From Streptomyces sp. WMMC500 (lineage in GTDB: Bacteria; Actinomycetota; Actinomycetes; Streptomycetales; Streptomycetaceae), in the NCBI RefSeq assembly GCF_027497195.1, contig NZ_CP114905.1:6707001-6771000 (forward strand): a DNA stretch of 64,000 nucleotides, written 5' to 3'. Positions 7,914-16,323 of this stretch are shown piece by piece; the first letter of the stretch is position 1, and the number at the start of each line of letters is the position of its first letter. The notes beneath the pieces were generated by a model. It was not told the DNA's origin, ran no database searches, and saw only the letters and a list, made by a program, of their open reading frames with translations. The position numbers were made by a program, and so were the translations under genes.

Positions 7914-9841
7914 GATCCGGAGCTCTGACCGCGGGGGGACCGCGGCGGGCGCTGATCACTCTGGTGGCGGTCTGCCTGGCACTGCTCGTGCCGGGCGGGC
8001 TGCCCGCCGCGGACGCGGCGGCGCCCGACGAGGCCAGGGCGGCGCAGACGCTGACCTGGACCGCGGGCGACAGCATCACCGAGTACACGTCCGCGCCCAC
8101 GACGGCGGTGGCCGGGGAGACGACCATCGTCTTCGAGAACAGCGCCGCCACCGGCAACACCACCGGCATGGTGCACACGCTGACCTTCGACACCTCCACC
8201 GCGGGGTACAACCACGACGTCAGCCTCAACCTCCAGGCGTCGCCGAACGACCAGAACGGCGGCAAGTGGACGGCGACGGTCGACCTGAAGCCGGGCAAGT
8301 ACCGCTACTACTGCGCCATTCCCGGCCACCTCTCGATGGCCGGCGAGCTGATCGTCACGGACGGCGGCGGTGAGGACACCACGGCGCCCGAGACGGCGGC
8401 CGAGGTCACCGGCGAGCAGGACGCGAACGGCGCGTACCTGGGCAGCGGGACGGTCGAGCTGTCCGCCACCGACGACATGTCGGGGGTCGACCGCATCGAC
8501 TACGCCGTCGACGGTGCCACGGACTGGACCGCGTACGAGGCGCCCGTGGTGGTCAACACCCCGGGCGAGCACACCGTCAGATACCGCGCCACGGACAAGG
8601 CGGGAAACACCGCCGAGGAGAAGTCCGTGACCTTCACGGTCGTCGAGGCGGACGACACGACGCCGCCCACGGTCACCGCTTCGCTCAGCGGTGAGCAGAA
8701 CGAGGACGGCGCGTACGTGGACATGGCCATGGTCACGCTGACGGGGGCCGACACCGGCGGCTCCGGTCTGGACAGGGTCGAGTACTCGCTGGGCGGCGGC
8801 GCCTTCCAGAGGTACACCGACATGCTGCACGTCCAGACCCTCGGCGAGCACACGGTCAGCTACCGGGCCACCGACAAGGCGGGCAACTCCTCCGAGGTCG
8901 GGACGGTCACCTTCACGGTCGTCGAGAAGTACCCCAACCCCGACCCGGACTGCCCGGAGCTGGACTCCCGTCCGATCGTCTTCATCGGCGAGTACGACAC
9001 CCACGTGCCCAACCGCGTCACCGCGAGCGGCTGCACGATCAACGAGGTGATCGAGGACGAGAAGGCGTGGAAGACGCACCGGGCGTTCATGACCCACATC
9101 CGGGAGACCACCGACGAGCTGTACGCGGACGCCGTGATCGACGGCGAGGAGCGCCAGGCGCTCCGCGTGACGGCCAAGGCGTCCGGGATCGGCAAGCCTG
9201 GCCAGAACGACGGCTACACGCCGATCTTCACCGGCACCGAGAACTCCTTCTCCAAGTGGGACCACGTCGGCGGCGGCAGCTTCCACCTCAACGAGGACGG
9301 CTCGATGACCAGCGGGACGACGGTCGGCGGGCTGGGCATGCTGTGGTACCCCGAGGCCCAGTACGAGGACTTCTCGCTCAAGCTGCAGTGGCGCGACGAC
9401 GCGCCGGGTGACGGGCGCGCCAACTCCGGCGTCTTCGTCCGCTTCCCGGACGTGCGCGACCACCCGGACGAGTCGCGGCCCGAGTGGGTGGCGATCAAGT
9501 ACGGGCACGAGGTGCAGGTCTTCGACTCGGAGGCCGGCGACCAGTACAAGACGGGCTCGGTCTACGGCTTCGACCTGGTGAACCACGGCTCGGCCGGGGT
9601 GACGCCGAAGGGCACGTGGAACGACTACGAGATCCGGGTGGTGGACCAGCACTACGAGGTCTATCGCAACGGCGTGCTCATCAACGAGTTCGAGAACGCC
9701 CCGGGCCAGCTCTTCTCGCCCCCGCGCGCGGACGACCCGGGCACGGACGGCCGGCAGCACGCCAAGGGCTACCTCGGCCTCCAGGTGCACGGCACCACGG
9801 ACGTGGTCTCGTACCGCGACATCCGGATCAAGCCGCTGTGA
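7910..9841 (+). CDS. secreted cupredoxin - Ig-like repeats - DUF1080 (3-keto-disaccharide hydrolase) protein
   Basis: The 643-residue protein has a Sec signal (about 1-36). A blue-copper domain spans about 46-150, with H89 and the C135-x4-H140-x2-M143 ligand loop (YYCAIPGHLSMAGEL). Two Ig-like/OmpL47-type repeats follow at about 155-250 and 255-350, each ending in HTVxYRATDKAGN. The C-terminal DUF1080 jelly-roll, now called 3-keto-disaccharide hydrolase, spans about 410-643 (GGLGMLWYPEAQYEDFSLKLQWR, ANSGVFVRFP, DYEIRVVDQHYEVYRNG). The ATGA overlap with the upstream dehydrogenase argues for matched amounts. Likely roles: the cupredoxin accepts electrons from the dehydrogenase and the DUF1080 domain cleaves the oxidised glycoside (inference). 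Confidence 0.88.
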   Translation: MRSGALTAGGPRRALITLVAVCLALLVPGGLPAADAAAPDEARAAQTLTWTAGDSITEYTSAPTTAVAGETTIVFENSAATGNTTGMVHTLTFDTSTAGYNHDVSLNLQASPNDQNGGKWTATVDLKPGKYRYYCAIPGHLSMAGELIVTDGGGEDTTAPETAAEVTGEQDANGAYLGSGTVELSATDDMSGVDRIDYAVDGATDWTAYEAPVVVNTPGEHTVRYRATDKAGNTAEEKSVTFTVVEADDTTPPTVTASLSGEQNEDGAYVDMAMVTLTGADTGGSGLDRVEYSLGGGAFQRYTDMLHVQTLGEHTVSYRATDKAGNSSEVGTVTFTVVEKYPNPDPDCPELDSRPIVFIGEYDTHVPNRVTASGCTINEVIEDEKAWKTHRAFMTHIRETTDELYADAVIDGEERQALRVTAKASGIGKPGQNDGYTPIFTGTENSFSKWDHVGGGSFHLNEDGSMTSGTTVGGLGMLWYPEAQYEDFSLKLQWRDDAPGDGRANSGVFVRFPDVRDHPDESRPEWVAIKYGHEVQVFDSEAGDQYKTGSVYGFDLVNHGSAGVTPKGTWNDYEIRVVDQHYEVYRNGVLINEFENAPGQLFSPPRADDPGTDGRQHAKGYLGLQVHGTTDVVSYRDIRIKPL

Positions 9842-9875
9842 CGTATACGGTCGGCTGAGCTGACGCGGGTCCCGG

Positions 9876-9904
9876 TGGGGGGCGGTGGCACACACCGCCC
9901 CCCA
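9876..9904 (+). terminator. hairpin terminator of the ThuA/PQQ operon
   Basis: A 12-bp perfect stem (TGGGGGGCGGTG at 9876-9887 with 9893-9904) has a 5-nt loop and begins 35 bp after the stop codon of the cupredoxin-DUF1080 gene. No poly-T tract follows. Confidence 0.8.
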
Positions 9905-10045
9905 TCAGGCGTTTCGAGGGTGTTCCAACCGGCGCCCGGGCTGAAACGTCCGTTCGCCACGGGATCGAAACCGCGCCGGTGCGCGCACCTCGGTGGGATA
10001 GTCGGTCCGTTCGGTGTCCACGGTCCCGAAGGAAGGTGATGGCCC

Positions 10046-10969
10046 GTGGTGTTCGCCATGGGATTCTCCGCATACGGCGGAGCCGAGGTGCTGCGCCGCA
10101 TCGACGTCGACGTGCCGGCGCCGGCCGCCGGCCAGGTGCGTGTCCGCGTCCGGTGCGCGGGCGTCAACCCGATGGACTGGAAGCTGCGCAGCGGGCGGAT
10201 GGCCGCCGTCCGGCCGCTGAGCCTCCCGCACGTCCCGGGGCTGGAGGCCGCGGGCATCGTGGAGTCCGTCGGCCCGGACGCGGACCCGTGGCGGGTGGGC
10301 GACGAGGTGCTGGGGCCGGTGAGCGCCGGGTACGCGGTGCAGACGCTGGCCCGCGCGGACCGGCTCGTCGCCAAGCCGCCGGGGCTGCCGTGGGAGCTGG
10401 CCGGCGGCCTGCCGACGGCGTCGGAGACCGCGTACCGCACGCTGACGGCGCTGGGCGTGGCCAAGGACGACACGCTGCTCGTGCACGGCGCGGCGGGCGG
10501 GGTGGGCAGCCTGGCGGTGCAGTTCGCGGTCTCCGCGGGGGTGCGGGTGATCGGTACCGCGAGCCCCGGCAACCACGACTACCTGCGCTCGCTGGGCGCG
10601 GAGCCGGTCGCGTACGGGGAGGGCGTGGGCGCGCGCGTACGGGAGCTGGCGCCGGACGTCAACGCGGTCCTGGACGCCGCGGGCCGGGGCGTGCTGCCGG
10701 AGTCGGTGGACCTGGCGGGCGGCGCGTCACGGGTCCTGTCGATCGCGGACGCGGCGGGTGCGCAGGCCGTCGGCGCGCGGTTCTCCAGCCAGGCGGACGG
10801 CGAGGACCAGCATGTGGCGGGGATCGAACGGGCGTTGGCGCTGTACCGCGACGGCAGGCTGCACCTGCCCGTGTGGCGGGCGCTGCCCCTGGCGGAGGCG
10901 GCGGACGCACACCGGGAGAGCGAGGGGGGCCACTTGCGCGGCAAGATCGTCCTGGTGGCGGCGGGCTAG
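10046..10969 (+). CDS. NADP-dependent quinone oxidoreductase-type MDR enzyme
   Basis: The 307-residue protein belongs to the zinc-free quinone oxidoreductase branch of medium-chain dehydrogenases. It shows the GroES-like start (AGVNPMDWKLRSG, HVPGLEAAGIVESVG) and the nucleotide-binding motif LLVHGAAGGVGSLAVQFA at about 150-167. Zinc ligands of classical alcohol dehydrogenases are absent. The GTG start follows GGAAGG 10 nt upstream. It stands alone, facing the end of a convergent DMT transporter gene, so the substrate cannot be inferred; family members reduce quinones or enones. Confidence 0.85.
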   Translation: MVFAMGFSAYGGAEVLRRIDVDVPAPAAGQVRVRVRCAGVNPMDWKLRSGRMAAVRPLSLPHVPGLEAAGIVESVGPDADPWRVGDEVLGPVSAGYAVQTLARADRLVAKPPGLPWELAGGLPTASETAYRTLTALGVAKDDTLLVHGAAGGVGSLAVQFAVSAGVRVIGTASPGNHDYLRSLGAEPVAYGEGVGARVRELAPDVNAVLDAAGRGVLPESVDLAGGASRVLSIADAAGAQAVGARFSSQADGEDQHVAGIERALALYRDGRLHLPVWRALPLAEAADAHRESEGGHLRGKIVLVAAG

Positions 10970-11203
10970 CGGCCGGCGGTCCGGCGGGCGGATCCCGCCG
11001 GGTCCGGGTGCGCGGCGGGAAGGGCGGGCCGGCGCGCGGGCGGCTGTGCACCGCCGGGTCGGAGAGCCGGGCCGGGGGCTCAGCGGGGTGAGGCGCGGGC
11101 CGGTCCGGGCGCCCCACGGCCGCGCCCACGACGCTGGAACCGCTACCTGTCTTACGTTCGGCCTCCCGGCCGGACCGCCGCGGGCAGCGCCGCGCGGGGC
11201 GGG

Positions 11204-12133
11204 TCAGCGGGCCAGGCTGAAGGTTTCGGACGGGCGCGGTGCGGGATTCCGCGGCCAACCGACGGGAGCGTCCGCCGCCTTGGCGGCCTGCCGCTGCGTG
11301 GCTGCCCGGTCGGGGCGCGACAGCAGGACGACGCCACGGGCGGCCAGGGCCGTTGCCGTCAGGGCCACCGCCGCGCCCAGCGCGCCGCCGGCCAGGTGTT
11401 CGCCCAGCAGCGTGAGGCCCACCGCCGCGCAGACCGCCGGGTTGACCAGTGTCGCCGTGGCCAGCGGGGCGCCCAGGCCGCCGCGGTAGGCCGCCTGCGA
11501 GAGCATCAGGCCCGCCGGGGCCAGCGCCGCCACCGCCAGGCCCGTCAGGATCGTGAAGGCGTCGGGGCCGGGGCGTACCGCGACCGTCTGGGTCAGCACC
11601 GAGCCGGCGCCGAAGGCGATGCCCGCGGCCGTGGCGTACGCGAGGCCGGCCGCCCGCGGGCCCGCACCGCGCGCCGCCGCGCCGAGCACGGCCAGCGCCG
11701 CGGCGGTGGCCGCGACCGTGCCGAGGACCTGCGCCGGGGTCAGCGCCTCGACGTGCCCGCCGCCCCGGACCAGCGGCAGCACCCCCGCCAGGCCCGCCAG
11801 CGTCAGCGCCGCGCCCCGCCACCGCACCGCCCCGACCCGGCGCCCGGTGCAGGCCGCCTGCAGCGGCAGCGCGAGGACCAGGGTGAGGGCGCCGAGCGGC
11901 TGTATCAGGGTGAGCGGCCCGTACCGCAGCGCGAGCACGTGCAGCGCGGCGCCCGCGACGTTGAGCCCGACCGACAGCCACCACGAGCCCCGCGTGAGCG
12001 CCGCCCACACCCCCGCGTCCGTCTCCCGGCCCGCACCCGCGACCCGCTCCTGGAGCACGGCCGCCCCCGCGTACGCCGCGGCGGACGCGAGGGCCAGCAC
12101 CAGTGCTGCCGCGAGGCCGTTCATGCCGTTCAT
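11204..12133 (-). CDS. DMT-superfamily (EamA-like) membrane transporter
   Basis: The 309-residue protein has about ten hydrophobic segments in the two-times-five arrangement of drug/metabolite transporters. Segments such as ALVLALASAAAYAGAAVLQE, LRYGPLTLIQPLGALTLVLALPLQ and LATATLVNPAVCAAVGLTLLGE resemble the streptomycete DMT/DUF6-type proteins annotated as integral membrane proteins. A hydrophilic tail of about 40 residues (SRPDRAATQRQAAKAAD and onward) is cytoplasmic. The substrate is unknown. The start at 12133 has a second in-frame ATG (12124) that could be used. The 233 bp between this gene and the convergent oxidoreductase (10970-11203) hold nothing I recognise. Confidence 0.8.
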   Translation of the reverse strand: MNGMNGLAAALVLALASAAAYAGAAVLQERVAGAGRETDAGVWAALTRGSWWLSVGLNVAGAALHVLALRYGPLTLIQPLGALTLVLALPLQAACTGRRVGAVRWRGAALTLAGLAGVLPLVRGGGHVEALTPAQVLGTVAATAAALAVLGAAARGAGPRAAGLAYATAAGIAFGAGSVLTQTVAVRPGPDAFTILTGLAVAALAPAGLMLSQAAYRGGLGAPLATATLVNPAVCAAVGLTLLGEHLAGGALGAAVALTATALAARGVVLLSRPDRAATQRQAAKAADAPVGWPRNPAPRPSETFSLAR

Positions 12134-12258
12134 GTCCCCTCCGGTGGTCGAGCCGTGCCCCGACGGTACGAAGTGTTGCGGTCAGATCCTGTCCGCAAGT
12201 CGTCGCTGCCGTCGTGTTTGTGGACTGCGCGGGCCGCCCGAACTCATCGGAGGGAATC

Positions 12259-12882
12259 ATGGGCACCGTGTCCTCCCTGCTGTACGACGACTCCGTCCTG
12301 CCGCCCGGCCCCGTCCAGTTCCAGCTCGTCCTGCTGCGCCGCATGCAGGACTTCCAGCCGGAGCTCGTCGCCGACGCCCTGCGCGCCCTCGGCGTGCCGC
12401 GCTCCGCGATGCGGGAGGCCAACCGCCGCTGGCAGGGCCGGCTCCGCGCCCGCGGCGGCCGGGAGCCCGGCGCCGCGCGGGCCCGGGACTTCGCCGCGCT
12501 GCTCGGGCCCGCCGTGTCCGAGACGCGGCGCGCGCACGGCGACATGACGGTGGACGTGCACGTGTGGCGCGTACCGCTCTGGCCGGACCTGCGGTTCGAG
12601 GCGACCTGCGGCGTGGGCGGGGTCGCGCTGAACGCGTGGCTCGTCCGGGCCCCGGACGCGGCAGGCCCCGCGCTTCGTACGCTCGCCGATCTCGCGCCGT
12701 GGGGCTGCACCGTCGACGAGGTCGCGCGTGCGTTCCCGCCCGCGCGGCCCCGCGAGGCTTCCGCCACGCATCGCTTCGCGCTGGCCTTCACCGCGCGGGA
12801 GGCGCCGGGCGCGCCCGGTGAACCGCGGGCGTGCACGGCCGAGTTCGCGTGGGGGCTGGTGCAGCGGTGGGCCGTCGATTAA
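12259..12882 (+). CDS. conserved hypothetical protein
   Basis: The 207-residue protein has no motif I can assign. It is soluble, with a helical N-terminal half (LVLLRRMQDFQPELVADALRALGVPRS) and a C-terminal half that looks like a beta-rich fold (VHVWRVPLWPDLRFEATCGVGG). There is no signal peptide or membrane segment. ATG at 12259 was chosen because GGAGG lies 5 nt upstream, although the frame is open further 5'. It precedes a DinB gene by 71 bp on the same strand, so the two may be co-transcribed. Confidence 0.55.
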   Translation: MGTVSSLLYDDSVLPPGPVQFQLVLLRRMQDFQPELVADALRALGVPRSAMREANRRWQGRLRARGGREPGAARARDFAALLGPAVSETRRAHGDMTVDVHVWRVPLWPDLRFEATCGVGGVALNAWLVRAPDAAGPALRTLADLAPWGCTVDEVARAFPPARPREASATHRFALAFTAREAPGAPGEPRACTAEFAWGLVQRWAVD

Positions 12883-12953
12883 GGATCGCTTACCGATCCC
12901 TTCAACGAATTCTCGCTGGTGCTGCACAGTCTTCCGCGGGGAGACTGGGAGAC

Positions 12954-13487
12954 ATGATCACACCGGACACCAAGGACTGGACCTGGGTCCTCGACCGGCC
13001 GTGCCCCGAGTGCGGCTTCGCGGCGGCGGAGATCCGGGCGCAGGACGTCCCCGCGCTGACCCGGCAGTGCGCCGTGCGCTGGGTGCAGGTCCTGGCCGAC
13101 GAGCCGGCGCGGCTGCGGGCGCGGCCCCGGCCGGACGTGTGGTCGGCGCTGGAGTACGCGTGCCACGTGCGCGACGTGTTCCGGCTGTACGACGAGCGGC
13201 TGCGGCTGATGCTCACCGAGGACGGCCCGCACTTCGCCGACTGGCCGCAGGACGAGACGGCGGTCGAGTCCCGGTACGGGGAGCAGGACCCGCTGCGGGT
13301 GGCCGCGGAGTTGTCGGCGTGGGGGGAGACGCTGGCGGAGCACCTGGACGAGGTCGGCGAGGGGGAGTGGGGGCGGACGGGGTTCCGCAGCGACGGCGCG
13401 GCGTTCACGATCGACACGTTCGCGCGCTACTTCGTGCACGACGTGGTCCACCACCTGTGGGACGTGGGCGCACCCCTGGACCGGTGA
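12954..13487 (+). CDS. DinB-family protein (putative metal/thiol-dependent transferase)
   Basis: The 177-residue protein has the DinB/YfiT four-helix signature: a metal-ligand His in EYACHVRDVFRLYDERL (about residue 70) and HDVVHHLWDVG near the C-terminus. In actinomycetes such proteins often use mycothiol as co-substrate (family knowledge). The N-terminal PCPECGF pair of cysteines is an extra that could bind a metal or be structural. GGGGAGAC precedes the ATG. No pathway can be assigned from neighbours. Confidence 0.75.
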   Translation: MITPDTKDWTWVLDRPCPECGFAAAEIRAQDVPALTRQCAVRWVQVLADEPARLRARPRPDVWSALEYACHVRDVFRLYDERLRLMLTEDGPHFADWPQDETAVESRYGEQDPLRVAAELSAWGETLAEHLDEVGEGEWGRTGFRSDGAAFTIDTFARYFVHDVVHHLWDVGAPLDR

Positions 13488-13525
13488 GCGGCTCCGCCGG
13501 GGGCGGCGGGGTAGAGGAGGGTTTT

Positions 13526-13546
13526 TCCGGGGGCTGCGCCCCCGGA
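13526..13546. repeat. GC-rich hairpin resembling a streptomycete intergenic repeat
   Basis: TCCGGGGGC pairs with GCCCCCGGA across a TGC loop, preceded by TTTTT. I recall very similar hairpins scattered between genes in many Streptomyces genomes. It may terminate the upstream DinB gene or act on the reverse strand. Confidence 0.5.
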
Positions 13547-13800
13547 CCCCCGGCGCGACGGTGTCGCCGGTGGTCTCGTCCACCTTCCCCCTCCGTCGCC
13601 CGTTGTCGTCACCGTACGTAGGTCCGGCGAGGCCCTGAGCCCGTCGGCGGCACCGTCGGTTTCGGCCACCACCACTCCCGCGTCCCCCGTCGGCCGCCCC
13701 CGGAACACCGCTGCCCGGCCCACCCCGACGACTACTGTGCGTAGCCGGAAAATGCTGAACGGAAGCAGTCGGAAGCGCCTGATTGCAGGCAGGTCACGGC

Positions 13801-13816
13801 AGTGGCCTAGACCTGT
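13801..13816. promoter_or_regulatory. DasR-responsive element (dre)-like site
   Basis: AGTGGCCTAGACCTGT matches 13 of 16 positions of the palindromic dre consensus ACTGGTCTAGACCAGT, including the CTAGACC core. It lies 96 bp upstream of the sugar-binding lipoprotein start. DasR controls aminosugar uptake in streptomycetes, so the transporter may import GlcNAc or chito-oligosaccharides. Two of the three mismatches break symmetry, so binding is uncertain. Confidence 0.5.
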
Positions 13817-13912
13817 TCGCGAGAGGCGCCCCTCGGTAGGCTGACGCCCAGCGCACGCTGGATGATCTTCATCTGGTCGTTAAACCAGCGCCGAGGACAA
13901 AGGGGTTCAACA

Positions 13913-15181
13913 GTGAGGACAGTACGGTTGATCAGTGCCGGCGCAGCGGCCTCTGCGCTGGTGCTGGGGCTTGCGGCATGCGGTGATGACGGGGGTAGCT
14001 CGGACGGGACGACCACCCTCAAGCTGGTGGCGGCCGACTACGGGGACAAGGCCTCGAACGCGTCCAAGGTCTACTGGGACGACGTCGTCAAGCGCTTCGA
14101 GGCGAAGAACAAGGACATCAAGGTCGACGTCCAGGTCATCAACTGGAACGACATCGACGCCAAGGTCAAGACGATGATCCAGGGCGGGAACGTCCCGGAC
14201 ATCCTGCAGACCGGCGGTTACGCGGACAAGGTCGCCGACGACCTGCTGTACGAGGCCGACGAGGTGCTCTCGCCGAAGACGAAGTCGAACCTCATCGAGT
14301 CCTTCGCCAAGGCGGGCGAGGTCGACGGCACCCAGTACGGCATCCCGTTCGTCTCCTCGGCGCGGCTGATGTTCTACAACAAGGAAGTCCTCGACAAGGC
14401 CGGCGTGGAGGTCCCGCAGACCTGGGACGACGTCGCCGCCGCGGCGGAGAAGATCAAGGACGAGAACGCCGCGGAGATCCCCTACGCGCTGCCGCTCGGC
14501 CCGGAGGAGACCCAGGGCGAGACGATGATGTGGGAGCTGGGCAACGGCGGCGGTTACACCGACGCCGAGGGCAACTACACCATCGACAGCAAGCAGAACG
14601 TGGAGACGTTCGACTGGCTGCAGGAGAACCTCGTCGGCCCCGGTCTGACCTACGAGAACCCCGCCACCACCGACCGCAAGACGGCCTTCGCCGACTTCGC
14701 CGCCGGCAAGGTGGGCATGCTCAACGGCCACCCGACGCTGATCCAGATGGCCAAGGACGGCGGCGTCGACTACGACGTGGCCCCGATCCCCGGCAAGGAC
14801 GGCCCGCTGGACTCCACCCTCGGCGTCGCCGACTGGATGATGGCGTTCAAGGACGGCGGCAAGCAGGAAGAGATCAAGAAGTTCCTGGACTTCGCGTACG
14901 CCAAGGAGAACACGCTCAAGTTCGACGAGATGTACAACCTCATGCCGGTGACCACGGACACCCTTGAGGAGATGCAGTCGAGCGGCAAGCACAAGGACCT
15001 GGAACCCTTCTTCGAGGTGCTGCCGGCCGCCGAGTTCTACCCGCTGGGCAACACGAGCTGGGACGTGGTCTCCGCCGAGATCAAGAAGTCGGGCGGCAAG
15101 GCCGTGTCCGACGACCCGGGCGACGTGCTGGGCGAACTGCAGCAGAAGGCCGAGGACACCGCAGCCGACATGGGCGAGTGA
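13913..15181 (+). CDS. ABC transporter sugar-binding lipoprotein
   Basis: The 422-residue protein has a lipoprotein signal with lipobox LAAC (Cys about residue 23) and the extracellular solute-binding family 1 fold. Typical blocks are KVYWDDVVKRFEAKNKDIKV, GGNVPDILQTG, YGIPFVSSARLMFYNKEVLDKAGV, the hinge FADFAAGKVGMLNG and a C-terminal WDVVSAEI. The GTG at 13913 has AAGGGG 8 nt upstream. It is first in an operon with two permeases. A DasR-like site upstream suggests aminosugars; other oligosaccharides are possible. Confidence 0.88.
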   Translation: MRTVRLISAGAAASALVLGLAACGDDGGSSDGTTTLKLVAADYGDKASNASKVYWDDVVKRFEAKNKDIKVDVQVINWNDIDAKVKTMIQGGNVPDILQTGGYADKVADDLLYEADEVLSPKTKSNLIESFAKAGEVDGTQYGIPFVSSARLMFYNKEVLDKAGVEVPQTWDDVAAAAEKIKDENAAEIPYALPLGPEETQGETMMWELGNGGGYTDAEGNYTIDSKQNVETFDWLQENLVGPGLTYENPATTDRKTAFADFAAGKVGMLNGHPTLIQMAKDGGVDYDVAPIPGKDGPLDSTLGVADWMMAFKDGGKQEEIKKFLDFAYAKENTLKFDEMYNLMPVTTDTLEEMQSSGKHKDLEPFFEVLPAAEFYPLGNTSWDVVSAEIKKSGGKAVSDDPGDVLGELQQKAEDTAADMGE

Positions 15182-15223
15182 CCCGGCACGGGTGCTGAAC
15201 ACCCCTCGGTGACCGTACCGGGC

Positions 15224-15257
15224 CGGGCCGCCGCGCCTTGAGCCGCGCGGCGGCCCG
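15224..15257 (+). other. intra-operon stem-loop between binding protein and permease genes
   Basis: A 12-bp perfect stem (CGGGCCGCCGCG at 15224-15235 with 15246-15257) has a 10-nt loop. It sits 43 bp after the binding-protein stop and ahead of the permease gene. Such hairpins usually protect the upstream mRNA or partly terminate, giving more binding protein than permease. Confidence 0.65.
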
Positions 15258-15369
15258 CCCCCGGCGCCGTCACCCCGGCACCCCTCGCGCGAGCGCGCGT
15301 ACGACGCGCCGCCGCGCCCCCGTAGTCCCCGTGCGGTCCCCGGGCCGCCGTACCCGCAAGGAGCCCCCC

Positions 15370-16323
15370 GTGCCCGTCACGGTCAAGGAGCCCGCGGCCG
15401 ATACCGGCCCCGGGCCCGGCGGGCGGAAGACCGGGCCGCAGCGCCGCCGTCGCGGCGGCCTCGCCCGGCTCGGCCCGCTGCCCTGGATCGCCCCCGCCAT
15501 CCTGCTGATCGTCGTGGTGGTCCTCTGGCCCATCTACGAACTGATCCGCACCTCGTTCCTCAACGTCAGCATCAGCGGATTCGTCCGCGGCTCGGCCGGC
15601 ACCGAGAAGTACCGCCAGCTCTTCGACGAGTCCGGCTTCGGCAGCGTGCTGACGATGACAGTGGTATGGACCGTCGCCGTCGTCGGCGTCACCATGCTGC
15701 TCTCGCTCGGCCTGGCCCAGTTGTTCAACAAGCCCTTCCCGGGCCGCACCGTCACCCGCTGGGCGCTCATCGCGCCGTGGGCCGCCTCGGTGCTGATGAC
15801 CGCCATCGGCTTCCGCTGGATGCTCGACCAGACCGCCGGCGTGCTCAACACCCTGATGACCGACATCGGTCTGATCGACGGGCCGAAGGACTGGCTGGGC
15901 GACCCGGCGACCGCCTGGCCGTGGATGATGTTCGTCGCGGTCTTCGTCTCGCTGCCGTTCACCACCTACACGCTGCTCGCCGGGTTGCAGACCATCCCGC
16001 ACGAGGTGTACGAGGCCGCCCGCATCGACGGCGCCAACCCCCGCCAGACCTACTGGCGCGTGACCGTGCCGCTGCTGCGGCCGGCGTTCCTCGTCGGCTT
16101 CGTCATCAACCTCATCAACGTCTTCAACTCGTTCCCGGTCATCTGGGCCATGACCAAGGGCGGCCCCGGCAGCGACACCGCCACGACCACGGTGTTCATG
16201 TACCAGTTGAAGGACACCGACATCGGCGAGTCCGCCGCGATGTCCGTCGTCAACTTCGCGATGGTCGTCCTACTCGTCCTGATCTTCCTCAAGGTCAGCC
16301 GCTGGAACAAGGAGGACGCATGA
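15370..16323 (+). CDS. sugar ABC transporter permease 1
   Basis: The 317-residue MalF-type permease has a basic N-terminal tail (GRKTGPQRRRRGG) and six predicted membrane helices (first at about 40-60, APAILLIVVVVLWPIYELI). The cytoplasmic EAA loop for contact with the ATPase reads EAARIDGANPRQTYWRVTVP. GTG at 15370 was chosen because the upstream open sequence is compositionally unlike coding sequence and overlaps the stem-loop. Its stop overlaps the next start (ATGA). No ATPase gene is linked; streptomycetes commonly use the shared ATPase MsiK for this transporter class. Confidence 0.88.
   Translation: MPVTVKEPAADTGPGPGGRKTGPQRRRRGGLARLGPLPWIAPAILLIVVVVLWPIYELIRTSFLNVSISGFVRGSAGTEKYRQLFDESGFGSVLTMTVVWTVAVVGVTMLLSLGLAQLFNKPFPGRTVTRWALIAPWAASVLMTAIGFRWMLDQTAGVLNTLMTDIGLIDGPKDWLGDPATAWPWMMFVAVFVSLPFTTYTLLAGLQTIPHEVYEAARIDGANPRQTYWRVTVPLLRPAFLVGFVINLINVFNSFPVIWAMTKGGPGSDTATTTVFMYQLKDTDIGESAAMSVVNFAMVVLLVLIFLKVSRWNKEDA

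Larger units (their letters stand above)
13488..13912. other. 425-bp intergenic region with hairpin and DasR-like site
   Basis: I see no convincing gene in this stretch: the small open frames have no ribosome binding site or recognisable product. It holds a G/C hairpin at 13526-13546 near its left end, probably the terminator of the DinB gene, and a DasR-like dre element at 13801-13816. The right end (from about 13730) is less GC-rich, as expected for a promoter of the sugar transporter operon. Confidence 0.6.

Noticed and set aside
13427-13723. Small reverse-strand open frame in the 13.5-13.9 kb intergenic region
   Set aside because: It has no ribosome binding site and no recognisable product, and it overlaps a hairpin and the DinB gene end.
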